Shown here in pieces: positions 1-6,945 of a DNA stretch of 64,000 nt. A program made the translations under genes and the position numbers. The stretch's first letter is position 1, and each line of letters opens with the position of its first letter. The stretch lies in assembly GCA_913019975.1 (NCBI GenBank), contig CAJWBH010000002.1:62001-126000 (forward strand). Direction: 5' to 3'. This stretch comes from Thalassolituus maritimus (lineage in GTDB: Bacteria > Pseudomonadota > Gammaproteobacteria > Pseudomonadales > Oceanobacteraceae). The notes beneath the pieces were generated by a model. The model saw only the letters and a list, made by a program, of their open reading frames with translations, ran no database searches and had not been told where the DNA came from.

Positions 1-2
1 CC

Positions 3-1028
3 GAAACCAACGGCTGGATAGTGACCGAAGCTTTCTGGGGCGCAAGCCGCACCGTGACATCAGACCCAACCAAAACTGACACCGACGAAGACGGCCTGCC
101 GGACCTGCTCGAGTTCTACCTCAAGACCGACCCACGCAGCACCGACACTGATGGTGATGGCATTAACGACGGCGATGAATACCGCAACGGCGGTGATGTT
201 TGTGTTGCCCGTGGCAATCCATGCATTACCTTTAATCAGGCACCAGAGAACGACTACGCCGCCTTCGTGCGCGCCTGTAACCTCGCACCGGCCTGTAACG
301 TCGCCCAGATCGAATCGACACTCGCGGCCGAGAGCCAGTACGGCACCAACCCAAGCTCCGTCGATAGTGATACCGATACACTCTACGACCGAGAAGAACT
401 CGGTCTGCCACAAGGCGCAACGCCGCCACGCCGGATCACTATTAACGGCAGTGATATTGGCATCTTCGCATCAAACCCGCGCATCAGCGACACCGATAAC
501 GACGGCCTCAACGATCAAACGGAATACCTCGACTACACCAACCCGAACGCGGGCGATTCAGACAGCGACGGCAATTCCGATTTCTTTGAGAAATACACCT
601 CAGGCACCAACCCACGCCAGGGCGATATCAAATTTAAAATCTGGCTCGACGGTTTTGACCTGCGCGTCAACGCTGCGACCTGGTTGGATGTCAACGCAGG
701 GCGGACACTCACCGAATGCGACTTCCGCATATCGGTCGGTACCTTCTCGTACGATGCAACACTGCCAGCAGGCACACCGATCCCGTGCTACTACGGCGAA
801 TACATTGTTGATACCAACAACGTACTGCAGCCGGGCTTAGGCTTCCCAGCTCTGGAAGCCGACATTCAGACTAACGGCGGTAACGTTAACTACTGCTACC
901 TCAGCATCCCGTTGGATTACGGCAAGGTTGAAGGTTCGCATTACACCACGACCTGTTCGCACAACAACGGCACCTATAACGACATCGACTTTACCGCGCG
1001 GTTCTACTTTGATCGGGTGGAGGAGTGA
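3..1028 (+). CDS. Thrombospondin type 3 repeat protein, C-terminal part (5' end outside window)
   Basis: The reading frame is open from the first bases of the window, so this is the 3' part of a longer gene; a GTG at 21 is not a convincing start. The visible 341 residues carry several Asp-rich repeats of the form DTDxDGxxD (for example around residues 20-28, 40-52, 160-170 and 182-190), the calcium-binding thrombospondin type 3 signature. Such repeats form stiff calcium-loaded linkers in large secreted or surface proteins. The last ~130 residues have no repeats and contain several Cys, so they are probably a folded terminal domain, which I do not recognise. A terminator follows. Family assignment is secure from the repeats; the biological role is unknown. 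Confidence 0.8.
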   Translation, partial: ETNGWIVTEAFWGASRTVTSDPTKTDTDEDGLPDLLEFYLKTDPRSTDTDGDGINDGDEYRNGGDVCVARGNPCITFNQAPENDYAAFVRACNLAPACNVAQIESTLAAESQYGTNPSSVDSDTDTLYDREELGLPQGATPPRRITINGSDIGIFASNPRISDTDNDGLNDQTEYLDYTNPNAGDSDSDGNSDFFEKYTSGTNPRQGDIKFKIWLDGFDLRVNAATWLDVNAGRTLTECDFRISVGTFSYDATLPAGTPIPCYYGEYIVDTNNVLQPGLGFPALEADIQTNGGNVNYCYLSIPLDYGKVEGSHYTTTCSHNNGTYNDIDFTARFYFDRVEE

Positions 1029-1058
1029 GTAAGGTGGAGTGAGTAAGGTGGAGTGAGT
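1016..1058. repeat. Short 14-base tandem repeat across a stop codon
   Basis: The unit GGTGGAGTGAGTAA occurs about three times in a row (the first copy with a 3-base insertion, the last partial). The stop codon of the upstream gene lies in the first copy, so slippage here would mostly alter the 3' untranslated region. Confidence 0.7.
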
Positions 1059-1090
1059 TGGTATGGGGCAGGGATGCCGGAGAGACTGAA

Positions 1091-1116
1091 ACAGCCGCCG
1101 TTGGGCGGCTGTTTTG
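1091..1116 (+). terminator. Rho-independent terminator
   Basis: A perfect 9-base stem (ACAGCCGCC / GGCGGCTGT) with a GTTG loop is followed by a T-rich run. It sits between two convergent genes. It best fits the plus-strand repeat-protein gene, but the stem is symmetric and could also serve the minus-strand gene ending at 1127. Confidence 0.75.
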
Positions 1117-1126
1117 GTTGCGTGTC

Positions 1127-4100
1127 TTAAAAGTCGCCAGTTGGTTTGTTTTTGACAGCTATGGGCCCCTGCATAGAGAACGCAATATAGAAATGAACTG
1201 TCGTATCATCTCTTTCGGTAAATTCACCACTCGCTAAAATATCCCTCGACAATGCAGGACAAAATATATATTTTTTTTTCGTTCCGGTTAATTGTCCTTC
1301 TAGTTTAGCTATGTGTCCTACTTTGTCTAAATAAAAGCATCTTTTTGCACGTCTAATATAGCTAGGTATTTCGGATGCCCGTAGTTGATTGAATTCGACA
1401 TCGGAGCTGGCGTAGTCGCGCAAGTGGAACAGTGATACTGCTTTATAGAATCGAAAATTTGGATTTCTTGAATGAGTATTTATTATTAGTTCGGATACAT
1501 CTGAGTTAATAGCTATCCAGTCTGGTGAAGATGACGATGACCTCATTGCGTGCCACTCAAACTCCAATTCTGCACGGCACTCTACAAGTTTAATATCTAA
1601 CTGATCATGATTGTCGTTTATGATTGAGCTATATTTTTCAAACTTTTCTTGGACTTTGTTAAAAGATTTACCTTTTCCTGATGAGATTGCTTGTGATAGT
1701 AGGGCTTTTATTATTACATAGAATCCAGTTTGCGTTCTTTCTGAACTATATTCAGAAATAGCTAGGTCTTCCATTTCATCTAAGTTATCTATGTTTTTGT
1801 AGATTTGTTCCTCTAGAGATCTTAGCATTTCGTAACTATCATTTTTAGAATTTACTGTGGTCCTTTCTATTAGTTTAAAAGAATCAGAAATGATTCTTAC
1901 AGCATTAGCTAGAGACTCGAGAAAAGAATCTCGATCGTCATCCTTCACTTTTGCTGCTGCTTTTAAATACATGTTAGCACTTACGTGTTTATTGTGGAGG
2001 TCGAAAGGATTGCGATTTTCCGCCTCTTTTAGATGTGACTTGATTGTTTCAATGTGGGTTTTAGAGCGTTCTAGATCCTGCTCCTCGCTTAGCTGATTGA
2101 CTACGCATGACGCGAGAGAAGTGTGTATATTTCCTACGTTTTCTTCTTTTTCGAGTAGGGGGTTTGTGTCGGCATCAACACTTTTTAATATCTCTTTATA
2201 AGCATCCGCTTGGCTATTTCCCATATCCCTAATCCATAGTCCTCTATGGTGTATAAGGGTTCTGTCTTCGTATGTGAGAGACTCAATAGCTATATCAAAC
2301 AATTCTAGCCCTTGCTCAAAATTAAATTTCTTCTTTAAATCTTTCTTTTTTGAAATCAGGATCTCATGAGCTGTATTCACATATATTCGAGTTTCACCAT
2401 CACATGAGGATAGAATATCTTTCAAGCGTTGATGCTCTCCGGTATGACTTGCGAAACCTCCATTTAGTATTTGGATAAGTACCTGAGTAACTACCTCATT
2501 CCTTGTTCTATAAGATATGGATTCTCCGTCATTATAATTCTCACCATATATCAGACCCCAAAGAGGTTTCCCTTCGCTACAAGATTCAAGCCAGGACTGG
2601 TAACTTATCCCTAGTGAGCGTACCAGAACTTCAACTGGTAGAGGCAAGCCTAGCCCCGACATTGTTGTAACTAATTCATATGCTGTTCTTGCCCACTCTT
2701 TATGTGATGAGGACTCCTTAGCAATTTCTTTCACTATGCCGTCGATACCACCGAGAGAGTAATATTCATCGGCCAAGGACTCGGAGATTGACGAACGAGT
2801 GTTGGGTAGGAGAAACCACAGAGCACATAAGGCATCCTTAGAATTCTTACTTGTTGCTGAATCTATTAGTGCTTTAGAGCTTTTTTTGTCATTAGTTGCA
2901 TTTACACTAACTAGGTATTCTTCGAGTCCATTTATCTCGTTGTCGCTTAAGTCATCTGGGAAGTCGATAACGAATTCATATATGCTGTCTGGAATGGTAA
3001 TTCGGTTTTCATCATTGAGAACTTCTGATGACGGCCTCTTACTATTAACAACACACCAGTTCAAAGATTCATTCGATAATACTTGGATTAACTCGTCTGA
3101 TTTTTCAAATCTCTCTAAGTTTCGATCAATAAAGAATAAAATTTTAGTATCTGGCGCCCCTTTTATCGATTGTCGTATTTTCTGAATTACGGTTGCCCAG
3201 GAAGCAGGTTGGTTATATCCAATATTTCTCTTCAACCAAATGCAAAGATAGCCGTCATTTGAAAAATCGTATGCGACTCTTCTCATAACTGTTGATTTTC
3301 CTACACCAGCCTCGCCGGACAGAGTTATGAGAGATGGTGATCTTTGTTTAGAAAACTCAAGGATTTTTTCCTTAATAACTTCTGTTATATCCCTAGGGAA
3401 ATCAATACATGCATTGTATGGCTCCCAGTTTAACTCAGAAGGTCTACATAAATGGTCGAGTAACTTATTTGAAGAGGAAATCGGGACGTTCTTAAAATCT
3501 TCATCCCTGGGTACGATTGCAATCCTATCGTCAATATTACTGAGTACTTTATAATTGATTCCTTCTAAGGTTCCTAACGGTAGAGATAGCTGTCTTACAT
3601 CTTTCGTAGAGGTGAGCCATGTATATAAAGTTGAGTCTATAACTTCTACTTTAGTGTCGTAAGGTAGAAGAGCCCTGATTGAACTATCTTCGCTGCAAGG
3701 ATCTCCTTTAAAAAATACAAGTTTAGATGGTAACCCTGGACTGAAATATAATAACTCGTTTAAAAGATCTTTTACGAAATCCCTGTCACCATTGGTGCCC
3801 ATGAAAACCATCGGTGATGCTTTATTGTAGTCGGGGAACGTTGCTAGTAGCTTCCTCCACTCACGTCTCTTTTTTAAGTACTCAGCTTCGGTTAGACACA
3901 ATTCATTTCCTGGCCTTGTGTCTCTCAAATCTCCATAGAGTGCGTAGTATGGGGTTGAGTTGGCAGGTGCTTTTGATGTCACTCCACTTATTGTTGTAAT
4001 CGTTCTAGTTGATGAGCTTCGATTTATTTCTTCGTTTATTGCATCTAAAACTCTTACGTCTAGAGTCAATGATATTACTGATTTCCAAGGTTTTTGAGAT

Positions 4101-4339
4101 ATTTTCGTTACTAATTCTGACTTCGGCGAGTTGTGTATTATTCGGTCAATTTCTGACTTTATGGTTGATTTTTGAACTCCAAGGTCTATTAATAAAGAAA
4201 CTGTCTTGAAGAGATTTTCCTGAGGCTTCGAATCGGGAGAGAATTTTTCTTGTAATGATTTGTTTATCGCATCTAACCGGATATCGGCCGCGCAAGCACC
4301 GCTTCCAAGTACTAAACTGTATCCAGTGTCAAAATTCAT
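1127..4339 (-). CDS. SIR2-like / STAND-type P-loop NTPase, probable anti-phage sensor
   Basis: 1070 residues. The N-terminus (about 1-260) has the layout of a SIR2-like domain: a Gly-rich LVLGSGA at 9-15, SLTLD at 90-94, LYGD at 134-137, a CLTxxEYL segment at 148-154 and an FMGTNGDRDF segment at 179-188. The usual catalytic Asn (in TTNxD) and His (in LHGD) appear as Thr and Tyr, so NAD hydrolysis is doubtful. A NTPase follows, with Walker A GEAGVGKST at 342-350 and Walker B ILFFID at 400-405. The remaining ~550 residues are helical and partly TPR-like, and the last ~60 resemble a small OB-like fold (tentative). This order (effector, NTPase, helical sensor) is that of STAND/Avs defence proteins. 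The start overlaps the stop of the upstream DUF6602 gene (ATGA), so the two are probably translationally coupled. The gene is far more AT-rich than its surroundings, which suggests horizontal transfer. Confidence 0.72.
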   Translation of the reverse strand: MNFDTGYSLVLGSGACAADIRLDAINKSLQEKFSPDSKPQENLFKTVSLLIDLGVQKSTIKSEIDRIIHNSPKSELVTKISQKPWKSVISLTLDVRVLDAINEEINRSSSTRTITTISGVTSKAPANSTPYYALYGDLRDTRPGNELCLTEAEYLKKRREWRKLLATFPDYNKASPMVFMGTNGDRDFVKDLLNELLYFSPGLPSKLVFFKGDPCSEDSSIRALLPYDTKVEVIDSTLYTWLTSTKDVRQLSLPLGTLEGINYKVLSNIDDRIAIVPRDEDFKNVPISSSNKLLDHLCRPSELNWEPYNACIDFPRDITEVIKEKILEFSKQRSPSLITLSGEAGVGKSTVMRRVAYDFSNDGYLCIWLKRNIGYNQPASWATVIQKIRQSIKGAPDTKILFFIDRNLERFEKSDELIQVLSNESLNWCVVNSKRPSSEVLNDENRITIPDSIYEFVIDFPDDLSDNEINGLEEYLVSVNATNDKKSSKALIDSATSKNSKDALCALWFLLPNTRSSISESLADEYYSLGGIDGIVKEIAKESSSHKEWARTAYELVTTMSGLGLPLPVEVLVRSLGISYQSWLESCSEGKPLWGLIYGENYNDGESISYRTRNEVVTQVLIQILNGGFASHTGEHQRLKDILSSCDGETRIYVNTAHEILISKKKDLKKKFNFEQGLELFDIAIESLTYEDRTLIHHRGLWIRDMGNSQADAYKEILKSVDADTNPLLEKEENVGNIHTSLASCVVNQLSEEQDLERSKTHIETIKSHLKEAENRNPFDLHNKHVSANMYLKAAAKVKDDDRDSFLESLANAVRIISDSFKLIERTTVNSKNDSYEMLRSLEEQIYKNIDNLDEMEDLAISEYSSERTQTGFYVIIKALLSQAISSGKGKSFNKVQEKFEKYSSIINDNHDQLDIKLVECRAELEFEWHAMRSSSSSPDWIAINSDVSELIINTHSRNPNFRFYKAVSLFHLRDYASSDVEFNQLRASEIPSYIRRAKRCFYLDKVGHIAKLEGQLTGTKKKYIFCPALSRDILASGEFTERDDTTVHFYIAFSMQGPIAVKNKPTGDF

Positions 4340-5091
4340 ATGGTATTTCCCTGTATATTTTTAGTAAAAGTATTTGAAGGCGTGAGTTCTAATAGATAAT
4401 TTCCGATTCCAGTATCATTCTTACCTTCTATTGCCTCGTGCATTTCCACTAAGAGTACGGCTGAGCTAAGTTCCGGGTTTATCATTCCTTTTACTTTCCC
4501 AGTAGTTTTGTTTAATAATATTGATGTTGATGGTGCTATGTGAATGGAGTTAGGAAGATTTTCTAAATCTATATCCCTTGCTATATCAATTACATCATCA
4601 ACTATTGATTTTATGTCGTTCGTCTTTGATGTGGATTCGTGAAAGAAAAATATCGATGACCATACTTCGAAATTTCTATGATCTTGTTCACCGTTATAGG
4701 ATATAGCCTGATATGATTTGCAAATTGACTTCATGGCATCTGATAGAATTCTTTTTGAGTACGTAGATTTGACCTCGATAATTCCTTTTGCCATTTCTGG
4801 CGGTATTATCAACAACTCTTTTTCAATGAGTAGTGGAATACCTGAGTTAGGTTTGCTTATCAATACGTCTATTTCTCCCGACGGGGAATGATTTGTTAGA
4901 GGAACTACAAAACCTGTCGAAAAAATAAGTGACCCCAAACTATGCTTTTCTAGGAAGTTTGTTAATATCTGCTCTTTATATTTTCCATCGCTCAACCAGT
5001 GTGCGTCTCCTATGAGGCTTCGCACTCTTTCTTTAGTACTTTCAAACTCTGTAGACCAGCTCGCTAATAGACTGTATGTGTTTCTTTCCAT
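4336..5091 (-). CDS. DUF6602 family protein, probable PD-(D/E)xK nuclease of the defence operon
   Basis: 251 residues from the ATG at 5091, chosen because GGGG lies 9 bases upstream; a TTG at 5106 would add five residues. It matches the DUF6602 pattern as I remember it: GxxxEQxLxxFL near residue 36-47, SGEIDVLI at 71-78, and PPEMAKGIIEVKS at 97-109. E40, D75, E106 and K108 fit the acidic/Lys set of PD-(D/E)xK nucleases. No signal peptide or membrane segment is visible. It is the first gene of a two-gene operon with a promoter at 5118-5145, and its stop overlaps the start of the SIR2-like/NTPase gene. A nuclease effector or partner of that NTPase is the natural reading, but activity is inferred. 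AT-rich like its partner. Confidence 0.65.
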   Translation of the reverse strand: MERNTYSLLASWSTEFESTKERVRSLIGDAHWLSDGKYKEQILTNFLEKHSLGSLIFSTGFVVPLTNHSPSGEIDVLISKPNSGIPLLIEKELLIIPPEMAKGIIEVKSTYSKRILSDAMKSICKSYQAISYNGEQDHRNFEVWSSIFFFHESTSKTNDIKSIVDDVIDIARDIDLENLPNSIHIAPSTSILLNKTTGKVKGMINPELSSAVLLVEMHEAIEGKNDTGIGNYLLELTPSNTFTKNIQGNTI

Positions 5092-5117
5092 GATTAATAG
5101 CCCCAAATTACATTGTG

Positions 5118-5145
5118 AGAATACAACTTCCTATATCCCTGTCAA
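5118..5145 (-). promoter_or_regulatory. Sigma-70 type promoter of the putative defence operon
   Basis: Read on the minus strand: TTGACA (5145-5140), a 16-base spacer, then TATTCT (5123-5118). Transcription would start about 20 bases before the ATG at 5091. The strong consensus suggests the operon is expressed constitutively, as is usual for sensor-type defence systems. Confidence 0.6.
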
Positions 5146-5192
5146 TAATTGGACGTACTAATTTCACTTCTTTAAATCAGAGTTTCTACAGT

Positions 5193-5223
5193 TATAGTAT
5201 CGTGACCCAAGTGATATAGTATC
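5193..5223 (+). promoter_or_regulatory. Duplicated TATAGTATC motif upstream of the DUF3297 gene
   Basis: TATAGTATC occurs twice, 22 bases apart, about 50-80 bases before the DUF3297 start codon. Either copy could supply a -10 element (TATAGT). No convincing -35 was seen, so this may instead be a regulator site. Confidence 0.3.
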
Positions 5224-5272
5224 ATCTTAGGATAAGAGTATCGGCTTTAGACGAATAGTATTTGGAGGTACA

Positions 5273-5515
5273 ATGATAAACCAAAGACCAGAACTCCCAA
5301 ACCACCTGTCCATCAACCCGCGCAGCCCACACTTCGTTGAAGAATGCTTCGAGCACGACATCGGCATTCGCTTCAAGGGCAAAGAGCGCACGGACATTGA
5401 GGAATACAACATCAGCGAAGGTTGGGTGAAGATTTCTTCTCCAACGACTAAGGATCGCTTTGGTCGTCCGCTGCTGATCAAGCTGAAGGGTGAGGTTGAG
5501 GCTTTCTATAAGTAA
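5273..5515 (+). CDS. DUF3297 family protein
   Basis: 80 residues, the usual size for this family of small conserved proteobacterial proteins of unknown function. The family hallmarks are all present: LSINPRSPH near residues 13-21, GIRFxGxERTDIEEYxISEGW near 31-51, and a C-terminal LIKLKGEVEAFY. A good ribosome binding site (GGAGG, positions 5264-5268) precedes the ATG. It stands alone and is followed by tandem repeats and a strong terminator. Function is unknown; some database entries call relatives glutathione peroxidases, for which I see no support. Confidence 0.88.
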   Translation: MINQRPELPNHLSINPRSPHFVEECFEHDIGIRFKGKERTDIEEYNISEGWVKISSPTTKDRFGRPLLIKLKGEVEAFYK

Positions 5516-5530
5516 GCCTCTGAGCATAGC

Positions 5531-5644
5531 GCTGGGTTCCCGCCTTCGCGGGAATGACAGGCTACTACGCTGGATTTCTGCCTTCCTGGGAATGACCGTT
5601 CAATGCGTTGAATTTCCACCTTCGTAGAAATGACAGAAGGCTTC
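5531..5644. repeat. Three tandem 38-base palindromic repeat units
   Basis: Units start at 5531, 5569 and 5607, exactly 38 bases apart. The core of unit 1 is CCCGCCTTCGCGGGAATGAC, a short hairpin (CCCGC / GCGGG) followed by AATGAC; units 2 and 3 are progressively mutated. A fourth dispersed copy is at 6080-6108. This is typical of REP-like intergenic elements. Confidence 0.75.
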
Positions 5645-5665
5645 TCCCCTCTAGAGAATGGTAAT

Positions 5666-5700
5666 AAAGAAACCGCCTGTTGGCGGTTTCTTTGGTTTTA
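5666..5700 (+). terminator. Rho-independent terminator of the DUF3297 gene
   Basis: A perfect 12-base stem (AAAGAAACCGCC / GGCGGTTTCTTT) with a 4-base loop runs into GGTTTTA. It is the first terminator downstream of the DUF3297 gene and lies beyond the tandem repeats. Confidence 0.8.
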
Positions 5701-5750
5701 TAGGTCGTATTACCGGTGTCAGCAATATAGAGCATTACGCCCGGGAACCC

Positions 5751-5804
5751 GTAGGCGGGTTGTTCCAACCCGTATCGCCAAAGCTTCGCGTTTAGCTCCT
5801 ACAG
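5751..5804. repeat. 54-base REP-like element, copy 1
   Basis: It holds two small dyads: CGGGTTG-TTC-CAACCCG and an imperfect GCCAAA...TTTAGC, within outer GTAGG / CCTAC ends. A closely matching second copy of the same length is at 7336-7389. It overlaps nothing and ends just before the stop of the antitoxin remnant. Confidence 0.7.
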
Positions 5805-5806
5805 GA

Positions 5807-5950
5807 TTAGCTCTGCTGGTCTGAAGCGTTTTTTGCAGAATCGCCATCAATATCGTGAATCTTTTTGAGCATGTCGTCTGCTAACCACTTGGCTTCGGCA
5901 ACGACTTCTGGCTTTTCGTTTTTGATGATGTCTTCGAGAGTTCTGTTCAT
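5807..5950 (-). pseudogene. Truncated N-terminus of an XRE-family antitoxin (47 residues)
   Basis: This short frame encodes MNRTLEDIIKNEKPEVV and continues with an Ala/Asp/Met helix (AKWLADDMLKKI). To me this resembles the leader segment before the helix-turn-helix in HigA-like XRE antitoxins of type II toxin-antitoxin pairs. The DNA-binding domain is missing: after about 32 residues the frame becomes polar and stops next to a REP-like repeat, as expected of a decayed gene. No toxin partner is present. A 51-base element with promoter-like hexamers lies just upstream and is shared with the MNT operon. It might alternatively be a functional small protein; I favour a remnant. Confidence 0.42.
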
Positions 5951-5980
5951 GGTTCACGCATCTCTGACGTGGTGTTTATA

Positions 5981-6031
5981 TTTTGAACAGTTTAACCGAG
6001 AGAGCGGTGTTTGCAAAATAGGGCTTTAGAT
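5981..6031. repeat. 51-base direct repeat, copy 1, upstream of the antitoxin remnant
   Basis: Nearly identical to 7275-7325 (about five differences). Read on the minus strand it holds TTGCAA, a 16-base spacer and TAAACT, a plausible weak promoter pointing at the remnant gene at 5950. Confidence 0.7.
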
Positions 6032-6079
6032 GATGAGGCCCGAGGTGGACAGTGCCCACTTTGCGGAGGTGAGCACGGC

Positions 6080-6108
6080 GCTGGGCTCCCGCCTTCGCGG
6101 GAGTGACA
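6080..6108. repeat. Dispersed copy of the 38-base repeat core
   Basis: GCTGGGCTCCCGCCTTCGCG and the following GGAGTGACA match unit 1 of the array at 5531 at all but a few positions. It lies just past the stop of hepT and could form a 3' hairpin in that transcript. Confidence 0.65.
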
Positions 6109-6113
6109 GACTT

Positions 6114-6527
6114 CTAGCTACCTAGTGCAACTAATTCTTCTTGCGCGAAGGCAACGAGCGAGCTGTATTCGTTCTCGCGAATCAATTGCTCGATTATCTC
6201 TGGGTTGATGTTGAGGTAGTCGTGGACGAGAGCGTTTCGCATACCGATGATTCGCTTCCAGTTGATGCTTTTCATAGAAGCTACGTCATGCTCAGAAAGC
6301 CGCTCGAAAGCTACATACGCGTTGTCAGGAGCAGGATAGCCGAGTTGTTTGCATCGGTGCTTGGCGATGCCGATGCAGGCCTCAACCAAAGTTTGGATTA
6401 AGCGTTCGCTGGCTTTTGCTTCGTATCGGCTCATTGGGCGTTCGTTGAGAATTGTTGTAAGACCTTTGAGGTCAGCTTCAATTTCCGCAATGTGCGCTTT
6501 CATTGAAAGCAGGTAGGTATTTTCCAT
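6114..6527 (-). CDS. hepT: HepT-like HEPN ribonuclease toxin (type VII toxin-antitoxin)
   Basis: 137 residues from the ATG at 6527, chosen because GGGAA lies about 8 bases upstream; the frame is open further 5'. The protein is all-helical with the RX4HXY motif RNALVHDY at 97-104. In known HepT proteins Arg and His form the RNase site, and the Tyr (here Y104) is the residue modified by MntA. HEPN toxins of this family cleave RNA as dimers and are neutralised by adenylylation by the partner nucleotidyltransferase. The mntA gene is 14 bases upstream in the same operon, the standard order for this pair. The toxin motif is intact, so the pair is probably functional. Confidence 0.85.
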   Translation of the reverse strand: MENTYLLSMKAHIAEIEADLKGLTTILNERPMSRYEAKASERLIQTLVEACIGIAKHRCKQLGYPAPDNAYVAFERLSEHDVASMKSINWKRIIGMRNALVHDYLNINPEIIEQLIRENEYSSLVAFAQEELVALGS

Positions 6528-6541
6528 TGCTAATTCCCGGT

Positions 6542-6943
6542 TTAACCAAACTGTTGATAATGGTGAAGGTGATCGATCTCCCACTTCGACATTATTTTTC
6601 CACTGACTTCAAATTCATGAGCAGGGTTTTTATTTACGAGCAGTTTCCCGGTTTTCAAAACTGACATGGCAAGTGGTACGGGCCCATTTTCCAGGTCTAA
6701 TAAGGAAAGGCTGCCTTCTGGTAACTCCAGTTTATTAGCCCAGTCGATAGCCAATATCTCAGGTCTCAGACGTCGGGCTACGACGTCAGTATCGGTATTT
6801 TTGAATATCACTGCCAGATCAATGTCGCTGTTTTCCTGTGCAGATCCTTTGGCGTGAGATCCGTATAAATAGAGCGTATCTACCTCGTCTGTTGCATTGG
6901 CATGTTTAATTATGTCTGGCAGAAGCTGATCAAACTTACCCAT
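6542..6943 (-). CDS. mntA: MntA-like nucleotidyltransferase antitoxin
   Basis: 133 residues from the ATG at 6943 (AAGG 8 bases upstream); a GTG at 6949 overlaps the previous stop and is an alternative. The MNT motif GSX10DXD is complete: G28-S29, then D40-I-D42 in NSDIDLAV. Family members transfer AMP from ATP to the Tyr of the HepT toxin and so silence it. The C-terminal half is divergent helix. It sits between an extra small nucleotidyltransferase gene and hepT. The intact metal-binding Asp pair suggests this is the active antitoxin of the locus. Confidence 0.83.
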   Translation of the reverse strand: MGKFDQLLPDIIKHANATDEVDTLYLYGSHAKGSAQENSDIDLAVIFKNTDTDVVARRLRPEILAIDWANKLELPEGSLSLLDLENGPVPLAMSVLKTGKLLVNKNPAHEFEVSGKIMSKWEIDHLHHYQQFG

Positions 6944-6945
6944 GT

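Noticed and set aside
1127-5091. Prophage or transposon carrying the defence genes
   Set aside because: No integrase, transposase, structural phage gene, terminal inverted repeat or target duplication is visible on either side.
5531-5644. Possible mini CRISPR array (three evenly spaced repeats)
   Set aside because: Unit and spacing are identical (38 bases), the sequence between cores is also related, there are no unique spacers and no cas genes.
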